Assembly: GCA_027486655.1 (NCBI GenBank)
Contig: JAIXOR010000001.1
Span: forward strand, 124,001 to 188,000
Source of the DNA: Verrucomicrobiaceae bacterium
Lineage (GTDB): Bacteria; Verrucomicrobiota; Verrucomicrobiia; Verrucomicrobiales; Akkermansiaceae
Reading direction: 5' to 3'
Length of the DNA stretch: 64,000 bases
In this document: positions 1 through 7,738 of the stretch, in pieces
How positions within the stretch are numbered: position 1 is the first letter of the stretch
Layout of the letters: each line of letters opens with the position of its first letter
The notes under the pieces: generated by a model
The model's database searches: none
What the model saw: the letters and a program-made list of their open reading frames with translations, nothing else
What the model was told of the DNA's origin: nothing
Made by a program: the position numbers and the translations under genes

Positions 1-1578
1 AGCGGTGTTCACATAACCGTCGCCGTCCGGATCGCCCGCGCCGGTCTGATCGAGCGAGCCGAAGTTCTGCGTTTCCCACAGGTCCGCCAGGCCGTCGCCA
101 TCCATGTCGGATGGAGTTGAAAGCTTCCGGGTGGGGTCGGAACCCGCCTGGTATTCCGTCAGATTGTCGTTGCCGTCCTCATCGGGATCGGTGGTGGCGG
201 TCTGGTTGAGATTGCCGAAGAAACGAAACTCCCATTCATCCGGCAGCCCGTCCGGTTCGGAATCTCCGAGCAGCGTGCTCAGGACTTCGACTTCCGTGTA
301 ACTGTTCCACAGCGAAGTCGAATTGCCGTGGCCGACGATGCGCAGGTAGCGTGCAGGGCCGTCAGGGATATCAAAAGTCTCGGCAGCAAGCGAGGTGCCG
401 CTGCTGACCGCGCCCACCAGCGCATTCGTCCAGGTGATGCCGTCGTTGGAAAGCTGGATGTCGAACGTGCTGTTGCGCGTGTTGCCAAGGTGGAACGCGA
501 TGTTGACCGCTGAAACCCGTTCGACGCGTCCGAGGTCGTAGGCGATCCACTCACCGTCACCCAGCGCCGACCAACGGCTGGCCAGGTCTCCATCCAGCGT
601 GTGCTCCGGAGGATGATAGTCCGCCGTCACGTTCTGATAGCTGCTGGCCCCGAGAATCGAAATGCCTCCGAACACAAATTGATTCGCCTGCCGCGCCACG
701 CTGCTCAGCCGCACCTCGTCAATCAAGCCCACCCAGTTCTGATCCGAGCCTCCGGTCGCGCGACCGTCGTTGCCAATCGTCCAATCGGCGCTGCCCGTAG
801 GAAGGTCGTTCGTCATGGTCAGACTCGCCAGCAGGTCGGCCTGTGTGCGGTTCGATTCGACCTTGGTCCAGTAGAACTTGAGATTGTCCGCGGTGTTGGC
901 CAGGCCGTTGTAGGTGACGGCGACGTGATACCAGCCGTTGCTTGCGATGGCGTTGGGGCCGGACACCGGCAATGGGGCGGTGATGGTTTGAATCGGAGTG
1001 CCGATGTTGATGAACGTGATATCCGGGGTTGGATCGTTCACGCCACTCCATCCCAATTTGAATTGGAACAGCCTGACCGTTTCCTCGGCATCCGCCGAGA
1101 TAATCTGCATCGCGCGGCCTGTATCCGGCGCGACCGCCTGGCTGGCTGGGTCGAAGTCCACGCGCAGCAGCGCCTCGATCGTGAACGCGCCGTCAGCGCC
1201 AGTGAAGTTTAGCGTTGAATTGTCACCCGTGCCATTCACCAGCGGCAGAGGTCCGAGATACGCATTGCGTCCCGGGATCCCGCTCGGATTCGCGGCGAGG
1301 GTGGCACCGGGACCGGAGTCGTAGGTGCTCGCGGCAAAACCGAAGCCGGCGAATGAGGCATTGCCCAGCGTGGCTCCATCGCGGATCGCTGCCAGCGTGG
1401 TGCCGCCTGCGGCGTCGGCGGAACTCGTCGCGCCCGGTGCCTCATCGAGGTGCCAGAGGGCGCGGGTGTTGACGTCCGGAACGTAGGGGATCGGTTGCGC
1501 CAGAGCCGTTGAAACGGTTGCAAACAGGAGCAACAGGGATCCGCGCGATCGATCGAAATCAAGCGCTTTAGGGATCAT
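1..1578 (-). CDS. Secreted LamG/discoidin-type protein, 3' end outside window
   Basis: One open frame of 526 codons runs from ATG 1578 to the window edge without a stop, so the C-terminus is missing. Residues 1-26 form a Sec signal peptide (core LLLLFATVSTALA). Residues about 40-290 resemble a LamG/concanavalin-A-like sandwich (ALWHLDEAPGA, GWYHVAVTYNGL, WVGLIDEVRLS). Residues about 300-435 resemble an F5/8-type C discoidin module (ASRWSALGDGEWIAYDLG, ARYLRIVGHG). Two loops follow (DGLPDEWEFRFFGNLNQT and DGLADLWETQNFGSLDQT), each with acidic DPDxDG calcium-type motifs common in verrucomicrobial exoproteins. Binding to carbohydrate or a surface is inferred from the modules; no catalytic domain is visible in the part present. 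The ribosome site is weak. Confidence 0.85.
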   Translation of the reverse strand, partial: MIPKALDFDRSRGSLLLLFATVSTALAQPIPYVPDVNTRALWHLDEAPGATSSADAAGGTTLAAIRDGATLGNASFAGFGFAASTYDSGPGATLAANPSGIPGRNAYLGPLPLVNGTGDNSTLNFTGADGAFTIEALLRVDFDPASQAVAPDTGRAMQIISADAEETVRLFQFKLGWSGVNDPTPDITFINIGTPIQTITAPLPVSGPNAIASNGWYHVAVTYNGLANTADNLKFYWTKVESNRTQADLLASLTMTNDLPTGSADWTIGNDGRATGGSDQNWVGLIDEVRLSSVARQANQFVFGGISILGASSYQNVTADYHPPEHTLDGDLASRWSALGDGEWIAYDLGRVERVSAVNIAFHLGNTRNSTFDIQLSNDGITWTNALVGAVSSGTSLAAETFDIPDGPARYLRIVGHGNSTSLWNSYTEVEVLSTLLGDSEPDGLPDEWEFRFFGNLNQTATTDPDEDGNDNLTEYQAGSDPTRKLSTPSDMDGDGLADLWETQNFGSLDQTGAGDPDGDGYVNTA

Positions 1579-1823
1579 GGGTTTGTCGGGTCTTCTGGTG
1601 GGTTTTCGAGCGCTTGACTCGATGAAGCCCTCGCGGATTGGCATCGAGTGAATTCACCGGGTGGTTTTCTCGTCCGGGAAAAGGATTCGCGGCAGCTCGT
1701 CCCGCTTCACTGACAGGTTCTTGGCGGCGCTCCCAGCAAAAAGCAGAAAGCATGCGGTCGCCGACCCCAGTGTCCCATCGCCAGCATGGTGGCGATCCAC
1801 TGGTTACTCACGCGGGTTTTCGC

Positions 1824-1868
1824 GCATTTCCCACACCGCTGCGGCTTTGCAAGCGGAGTCGGAAATGC
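1824..1868. repeat. Large imperfect inverted repeat (hairpin)
   Basis: The left arm gcatttcccacaccgctgc and the right arm gcaagcggagtcggaaatgc are complementary except for two mismatches and a one-base bulge, around a short ggcttt loop. There is no T-run, so it is not a standard intrinsic terminator. It sits between the leftward LamG gene and the rpoD-tail copy, just past the tail's stop codon. Confidence 0.55.
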
Positions 1869-1908
1869 CATTTGAGGCTTCTAGCCTGAGCTTCGTGCCT
1901 ACGCTCCA

Positions 1909-1958
1909 GGCAGCTCGATGAAGCCTTCGAGCTTCCGGATGCGGGTGGGGTGGCGCAT
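1909..1958 (-). repeat. Copy of rpoD 3' end (att-like direct repeat, left)
   Basis: The first 44 bases are identical, and 49 of 50 in all, to 12292-12341 at the end of rpoD, in the same orientation. On the minus strand it reads [19 protein letters not shown] then TAG, exactly the last 19 residues of RpoD. The only difference is a synonymous CGC/CGT. Homology collapses a few bases further upstream (a one-base deletion, then unrelated sequence), so this is an isolated gene tail and not a decayed full copy. Confidence 0.85.
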
Positions 1959-2067
1959 GTTCGGAGTGGAGTTCGAACCTTCCATCCATGCTTAAAGGAC
2001 CAGATACACGTCACCCACCCCATCTCACAAAGGCAGATAGTGGCAGGATACCTGATTTTTTATGATT

Positions 2068-3168
2068 TTACACCATTGCGGACTTCTTGCGTAGGCCTAT
2101 TCCGCCACCCCTTACGAAACGAGCGTGCAGAACCTTAATGCCGCGCGTCTGATGTCCGCGCGACACTTCCCCAATCCACTTGAGCGTATGTTTCACCTGC
2201 TGGTCCAAAGGCCAGTCGAAGTAGGAGAGTTTTGTCGTACTGAACGCCAGATACGGGTCAGGACAGGTGCAGATTATAGAAACATCACGGGGCACGGACA
2301 GGCCGCGGTTGCCAAGAAACATCAGCACCGCCACGCAGTGGGAAGGATCCAGCGTAATGATCGCCGTCGGCGGAGTCACCCGGAACAAGGACTCCAGAAT
2401 TCTCTCCAGCCCTTCCGGGGTGTCGTCCCACTCCGGAAGGTGAAAAGACAAAGATACTCCACCCGCCCGCTCGGTCATCCTGCGGATGAATGCTGCCGGA
2501 GTGGGGCCGGGCTCCGGTTTCCTCCTCCAGCTTGCCGCAATCATCACACAACGGGTGTGCCCTGCATTTGCCAATGCATCCACGGCTTCACTCATTGGCG
2601 CGGTTAGATCCGCGTAACAACAAGCGACGGGCAACCCTTCGCATCTTCCGCCAAGTGCAAGAACGGGTTCCTGCCGTTTCGCCAGCCACTCCAGCATATC
2701 GCGGTCCACGGATCCCACGATCCAGGCATCTGCATGTGTGGTTTCAATCTTCTTCCGGATGCGCTTCCGATCCAGACGTTTTGATTTCGGACTCTTGGAG
2801 CAGGTAATCACCACGTAAGCATGACCGGCACGCTCCAGTTCCTGCATGATGGAAAGATAGAGGTATTGGATGAAGGCTACTTCTTCATTGAGGGGAAGTT
2901 CAAGCAACAAGCCGATTCGAAGGCCGCCCTCCATGGATGCTTGTGAACGACTGGCCACCTTCCGCGGTCGCCCCTGTCCTCCTTCTTCCAGCCATCCCTC
3001 GCCGGCAAGCATCGCCAGTGCGGCGCGAAGCACACCGCGGGAAACTCCAAGCTGTGCGGCCAGTGCCGGTTCACCCTCCAGCTCACCCTGTATTTCACCC
3101 GCGCGAATCCGGTCTTTGAGATGGTTTGCGACCTGCGTTTCTAACGGTTCCCGGCGGAAGGTGGGCAT
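2068..3168 (-). CDS. GntR-headed transcriptional regulator with LacI-type sensor domain
   Basis: 366 residues from the start at MPTFRREPLETQVANHLKDR; the frame stays open 56 codons further upstream, but that part is not family-like. Residues about 5-75 form a GntR winged helix (ALAAQLGVSRGVLRAALAML, GWLEEGGQGRPRKV). Residues about 85-355 resemble the periplasmic-binding-protein-like effector domain of LacI/GalR regulators (ADAWIVGSVDRDML, NAGHTRCVMIAASW, ITLDPSHCVAVLMFLGNRGL). Such chimeras usually sense a sugar or its derivative. It is transcribed away from the 3525-12228 exoprotein genes and is the obvious candidate to control them and itself. The ligand is unknown. Confidence 0.85.
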   Translation of the reverse strand: MPTFRREPLETQVANHLKDRIRAGEIQGELEGEPALAAQLGVSRGVLRAALAMLAGEGWLEEGGQGRPRKVASRSQASMEGGLRIGLLLELPLNEEVAFIQYLYLSIMQELERAGHAYVVITCSKSPKSKRLDRKRIRKKIETTHADAWIVGSVDRDMLEWLAKRQEPVLALGGRCEGLPVACCYADLTAPMSEAVDALANAGHTRCVMIAASWRRKPEPGPTPAAFIRRMTERAGGVSLSFHLPEWDDTPEGLERILESLFRVTPPTAIITLDPSHCVAVLMFLGNRGLSVPRDVSIICTCPDPYLAFSTTKLSYFDWPLDQQVKHTLKWIGEVSRGHQTRGIKVLHARFVRGGGIGLRKKSAMV

Positions 3169-3524
3169 GGCGTGATCTTTGCGCGAAGGCACGACGATAC
3201 CAAGCAGGATGTTCGGAAGATGGACAGGTCTTGCCCGGGCGGTCGGCATGGCGGAATGACCGGCTATTCCCGAAAGGGACCTCCTCCAGAAGGAATGCGG
3301 GTCCGATTTCAGGCACGCATCCGATGAATCCAACACGCGTCCAAAACATGTTCAGAAAAAGGACAAGAATCCGGGCCATTTCGACTGGATGAGTGGCATC
3401 CCGAGAGCTATTTGCCGCTGTGATCGTCGTTTTCCGTGGAATCCCAATCCCAGCTACCGCCACCTTTCTCAGCCTCTCCCCTCCCGTGCGAGTCCACTCA
3501 CATTCGATTCCTTTTCCATTTCCC
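3169..3524. other. Divergent intergenic region between regulator and exoprotein genes
   Basis: 356 bases that should carry back-to-back promoters for the regulator (leftward) and the repeat-protein gene (rightward). Frames on both strands extend into it, but the signal peptide and the winged helix place both starts outside. The palindrome AACATGTT (3345-3352) is the only small dyad noticed. No convincing -35/-10 pair could be chosen by eye. Confidence 0.45.
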
Positions 3525-6500
3525 ATGAAACCAAATCCGAATCCCTTCCTTGCCGTTCTTGCGTTGCCATGCGTTTTTCTGGCCGCTCCCATGGTGCATG
3601 CGGCCGACCGCATCTGGGACGCGTCCACCAACACCACCTGGAACACCACCACCGCGAACTGGACCTCGCTGGCTTTCTCAAATGGCGACAATGCCATCTT
3701 CAGCAGTGCGAGCACCAAGGGGGCGCTGACCCTGGGCTCCAGTGTATCGGCACTGAACCTTCGATCCAACGGAGCGAACACCCCAGCCACTACCACGATC
3801 ACCGGCGCGGCTGGTTTCACCCTGGCGTTGGGCAATAGCACCGCCGGAACTGGCAACATAACGGCCGCGGATGGAACCAGCGCCTTCGAACAGAGCCTGA
3901 CCTACAACCTGACCGGTGCCGGAAGCGCCCTCGCCCTGACGGCCGGCAGCGGAACCTCCGGCTCTCCGACCATTTGGAACATCGCCAGCGGAAAGACGTT
4001 CACTGTCAATGCCAACACTGCCGGACAAATCGCCGATCTCAATGCCAACACCGTAAACCTCACGGGAGCCGGCACCGTGACTGTCAGCAGCGGAGTCACT
4101 CTAAGGAGCAGCGGCGGCACAGGTACCTTCAACGTCAATGCGGGAACCCTTAACCTGATTGGCGGGGGTGGTCGAAACACCACGATCGACAGCAGCATCA
4201 CGGTGAATGTCGGGTCGTCTGGAAAGCTCTCCCTCGCCCCGAACTCCGGCACCGGAACGACCTACTCCCAAGCTACGATCCTCAATGGAGGCAACCTCAG
4301 CACCACAGGTGGAACCGCAGCCACTGTGGCAGGCACCGTCACGCTGGGAACCTCCACCACCAGCACCATTGCGGTTGGTCCAGCCATCACTGTCAATGCC
4401 CTCGCCGGTTCGGGAAATGCCAACATCACGACAGGCATTCTCAATCTCGCCGGGTCGAATCCCACTTTCAGCGGGAGATACATTGTCTCGTCAGGTGGTA
4501 CTCTCAAGCTCAACAACAGCATCGCATCCAGCAACGAAGTCACTCTCGTCCGCGGCGCTTCGAGCCGCGCAATGATCGACTTGGGCTCAGCTTCCGCCTG
4601 GAGCGGTGCCATCACCTTGGACAACACCGCCACCCAAACCTCCGGCACTCAGTTTTCCGGCTTCTGGGCCGGCGGCACGGATGCCGCCACCGCCAGCATC
4701 GTGTCTGGCAATATCGGATTCAGCACCCTGGGCAGTGCAGCGCAACCCGCTCTGGTTCTCCGTGGCAATGCCAAGACCGGCAAGGTAACCGGTTCCATTT
4801 CACTCTCCACCGGCACCGTGCAATTCCTCGATGGCACCCAGTGGGAATTCAGCAACGCCTCCAACACCTGGGGCAAACTCGATATCAATCACGCGAGTGG
4901 CATCGCCACTGTCGGCGCGGCCAACACGCTTTCATCGACCGGCGTGGTCTCCTCCACCGTCGGCGGGACGCTACAACTCAGCAACCTGGCTGGCACCACC
5001 GCCTACAGCCAGACCATCGCCGGTCTGGACGGTAACGTGAAAGTCGGCCTGAGCACCGGAAGCGCGACACTCACGCTCAACACCACCGCCGACCAGTCCG
5101 GTTCCGGTGTCATTTCCGGTGCCATCAGCCTGGTCAAATCCGGCCCAGCCAAACAAACGCTTACCGGTGCCAACACCTACACCGGAACCACCACCATCAA
5201 CGGCGGAACCCTCATCCTCGGTGCCACTGGCGCGATCAGTACGAACAACCTCGAGGTCAGCAACGCGACTCTCGACCTGCGCAAAGCCTTGTCCACCAGA
5301 TTTCAATCCGTTAACGACCTCACGCTGAGCAATGCCACTCTCGAGATCGGCATGAATGCGGAGCCAGACCAGATTGACGTCTCGGGTGCCACCTCCTTGA
5401 GCGGCACCAATGTCCTCAAACTCCATGGCAGCCTGCCTACCGGCACCTATGACATCATCACATCCCCCGGCACACTGACCGGCACCTTCATCCTCGATAC
5501 CACCAACGTGATCCCTTCGGGTTTCCCCGTATCCTACAGTGGCTCCGTAGTTGGTGGAAACTATGTTCTGACCGTGAGCGGAGCCGCCACTCCCTTTACC
5601 GCTTACTGGCGTGGCGATGTGAGCTCGGTCTGGAACGACTCCGCCTCGGCTCCCAACAGCAACTGGGCAGACAGCAGCGCGGGGACCAGCGATACCGGAC
5701 AAATCCCGGGTGCCATCACTGATGTGTACTTTTCTACGGTGTCTGCAGCCAACACCAACACCACGCTCGGAGGAAACCTTAGCATCAACAGCCTGAATTT
5801 CGAGAGCGGGTCCGCCACCGTGGGTGGTGCCAACACCCTCTCGATCCTGAGTCCTTTCGGCAACGGAATCAATGTCCAGTCCGGTGCCAACGCCACTCTC
5901 AACACCACCATCCTCTGCGCCACCACCACCGCCGTGCAAGACGGTGGCACACTCACGATAAGTGGCGGCAGTCTTGGAGATGGTCCGCTGATGGTGGATG
6001 GCACGCTCAATCTCAACACCAGCATCTCCAAAAGCACCTTGTTCGGTTCCAACGCCGGGGTCATCACCCGCTCCACGGCCGGTGCCAGTACACTGACGGT
6101 CGGCGGCACTGGCACCACGACCTACGACGGCGCGATCAATGACGGCACTGGCACCATTGCCCTGAACAAAACAGACAGCTCAACCCTGATTCTATCCGGT
6201 TCATCGAACGGATACAGCGGTGGCACCACCATCAACGGCGGAATTCTCCGAGCCAGCGGTTCCGGCACTCTCGGGACCGGTGCGGTTTCAGTCCTGACAA
6301 CCGCCGCCGCTTCCATTAGCCGGCTCGATCTCAGTGGAGCCACGGTTGGAAATGCCATCACACTGAACACTACGGCATCATCGGATTTCCTTGGAGCGCT
6401 CACCGCGAATGGTGGCGTCACCTCCACAGTCAATGGTGTTGTTACGGTTTCCGCGAACCCCAGCACCGGCGGCCATTTCGCCTCAAGCGGCGCGGGCTCC

Positions 6501-7697
6501 GTGCTGCGTCTCAATGGTGCCATCAACGTCACCGGCGGCCTCATTCCCAGAGTCCGTACCGGCGTTGTTGAAGTCGGCGGCGGTGGGGATTACACCCGTT
6601 TGGATGTGTTTGCCGGGACCTTGCGCCTCATCGCCGACAACGCGGTGAATCCGGCCGCGCGCCTCCACCTCGGCCAGTCCGCAACCGCGACATTCGACCT
6701 CAATGGTTACGCCCAGACCCTCTCGCAACTCACCCGCGATGTGAATGCCGCGGTGGTCACCAACAATGGAGCCTCTCCGTCCGTGCTGACGCTCGATTCG
6801 TCCGTAGATCACACCTATGCAGGCACCATCACCGCCGGCAGCGGAAACCTCAGCCTCGTGAAAAAAGGCACCGCCACCGTCACTCTTACCGGAGTCAACA
6901 CCTACACCGGAAACACCAGCATCGAGGCCGGCATATTTGCCCTTGCAGACAATGCCCGCCTCAAATTCGCCATCGGTGCCACCAGCGGCGTGAACAACAG
7001 CCTCACCGGCACCTCCGCCACACTCGCTGGGGATTTCGACATCGACACCAGTCTCGCCGATGCCAGTGCCCTCACCTCCGCCACATGGACCTTGGAAAAT
7101 GTCGCATCCCTTACCGGAGCCTACGCAAGCACTTTCCAGGTCGTCAGCGGAGCCACGACCTGGACCGCCACCGGCGATCAATGGACCAAGACCGTTGGAG
7201 CCAAGACCTACACCTTCGATGAAACCACGGGAATCCTCACTCTGACATCCGGCGGCTTCGATTCTTGGATCGCAAGCAAGGGCCTCACCGGTCTTGACGC
7301 CGCCTTCGATGCCGACCCTGACAACGACGGGCTCGAAAACGGGCTCGAGTTCGTCCTCGGTGGCGAACCGAATCCCGCCAACCCGGGCTCCAACTCCGCT
7401 TCACTCCTCCCTATCGTCTCGCACTCCTCCGGTGATCTGATCTTCACCTTCAAGCGCAAGGACCTCTCGGAATCCGGTGTCACGTTGAAGTTCCAATGGT
7501 CCACTGACCTGACCTTCCCGTCACCCGCCAATGACATTCCAATTGGTGCAGCGGATTCGACCACCGACACCATCACGGTCGATGTCACCGAGGACAGCCC
7601 GGATGCCGATACCGACACGATTGTCATCACCGTGCCCGCGGCCAAGGCAACCAGCGGCGAACTCTTCGGGCGTCTCAATGCAGCAATGATCCCGTAA
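3525..7697 (+). CDS. Secreted autotransporter-type beta-strand repeat protein
   Basis: 1390 residues. ATG 3525 is chosen because a clear Sec signal follows (MKPNPNPFLAVLALPCVFLA, cleavage after VHAA); the frame is open 44 codons upstream. The body is low-complexity Gly/Thr/Asn/Ser beta-helix sequence with autotransporter-associated repeats, for example KQTLTGANTYTGTTTINGG (about residue 540), STLILSGSSNGYSGGTTING (about 885) and TVTLTGVNTYTGNTSIEAG (about 1115). The C-terminus has an acidic DADPDNDGLENGLEFVLGG loop and a beta-rich tail, with neither an outer-membrane barrel nor a PEP-CTERM anchor. Probably a large surface or released exoprotein. Residues about 383-564 are nearly duplicated in the next gene. 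There is no Shine-Dalgarno; the gene lies 41 bases before the second repeat-protein gene, likely in one transcript. Confidence 0.88.
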   Translation: MKPNPNPFLAVLALPCVFLAAPMVHAADRIWDASTNTTWNTTTANWTSLAFSNGDNAIFSSASTKGALTLGSSVSALNLRSNGANTPATTTITGAAGFTLALGNSTAGTGNITAADGTSAFEQSLTYNLTGAGSALALTAGSGTSGSPTIWNIASGKTFTVNANTAGQIADLNANTVNLTGAGTVTVSSGVTLRSSGGTGTFNVNAGTLNLIGGGGRNTTIDSSITVNVGSSGKLSLAPNSGTGTTYSQATILNGGNLSTTGGTAATVAGTVTLGTSTTSTIAVGPAITVNALAGSGNANITTGILNLAGSNPTFSGRYIVSSGGTLKLNNSIASSNEVTLVRGASSRAMIDLGSASAWSGAITLDNTATQTSGTQFSGFWAGGTDAATASIVSGNIGFSTLGSAAQPALVLRGNAKTGKVTGSISLSTGTVQFLDGTQWEFSNASNTWGKLDINHASGIATVGAANTLSSTGVVSSTVGGTLQLSNLAGTTAYSQTIAGLDGNVKVGLSTGSATLTLNTTADQSGSGVISGAISLVKSGPAKQTLTGANTYTGTTTINGGTLILGATGAISTNNLEVSNATLDLRKALSTRFQSVNDLTLSNATLEIGMNAEPDQIDVSGATSLSGTNVLKLHGSLPTGTYDIITSPGTLTGTFILDTTNVIPSGFPVSYSGSVVGGNYVLTVSGAATPFTAYWRGDVSSVWNDSASAPNSNWADSSAGTSDTGQIPGAITDVYFSTVSAANTNTTLGGNLSINSLNFESGSATVGGANTLSILSPFGNGINVQSGANATLNTTILCATTTAVQDGGTLTISGGSLGDGPLMVDGTLNLNTSISKSTLFGSNAGVITRSTAGASTLTVGGTGTTTYDGAINDGTGTIALNKTDSSTLILSGSSNGYSGGTTINGGILRASGSGTLGTGAVSVLTTAAASISRLDLSGATVGNAITLNTTASSDFLGALTANGGVTSTVNGVVTVSANPSTGGHFASSGAGSVLRLNGAINVTGGLIPRVRTGVVEVGGGGDYTRLDVFAGTLRLIADNAVNPAARLHLGQSATATFDLNGYAQTLSQLTRDVNAAVVTNNGASPSVLTLDSSVDHTYAGTITAGSGNLSLVKKGTATVTLTGVNTYTGNTSIEAGIFALADNARLKFAIGATSGVNNSLTGTSATLAGDFDIDTSLADASALTSATWTLENVASLTGAYASTFQVVSGATTWTATGDQWTKTVGAKTYTFDETTGILTLTSGGFDSWIASKGLTGLDAAFDADPDNDGLENGLEFVLGGEPNPANPGSNSASLLPIVSHSSGDLIFTFKRKDLSESGVTLKFQWSTDLTFPSPANDIPIGAADSTTDTITVDVTEDSPDADTDTIVITVPAAKATSGELFGRLNAAMIP
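4671..5216 (+). repeat. Near-duplicate coding module, copy 1
   Basis: 546 bases that align without gaps to 8897-9442. Long stretches are identical, such as the run around 4796-4835. Both copies encode GGTDAATAS through KLDINHAS to the beta-strand repeat NTYTGTT. Flanking sequence on both sides diverges strongly. Confidence 0.85.
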
Positions 7698-7738
7698 GAC
7701 CCTTTCAGGAATCCTAAAGCCATCCGGAGAAACCAGTT

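Larger units (their letters stand above)
1579..2067. other. Intergenic stretch with hairpin and rpoD-tail copy
   Basis: No credible gene is seen in these 489 bases; the short open frames have no recognisable product. The stretch holds the upstream region of the leftward LamG gene, a large imperfect hairpin (1824-1868) and a copy of the 3' end of rpoD (1909-1958). The end next to 2068 is AT-richer (ttttttatgattttacacca) and lies downstream of the regulator gene. Confidence 0.6.

Noticed and set aside
1618-1632. Possible third, degenerate rpoD-tail copy (ctcgatgaagccctcg)
   Set aside because: 12 identical bases and similar neighbours hint at GFIE codons, but the match is too short and the frame does not continue.
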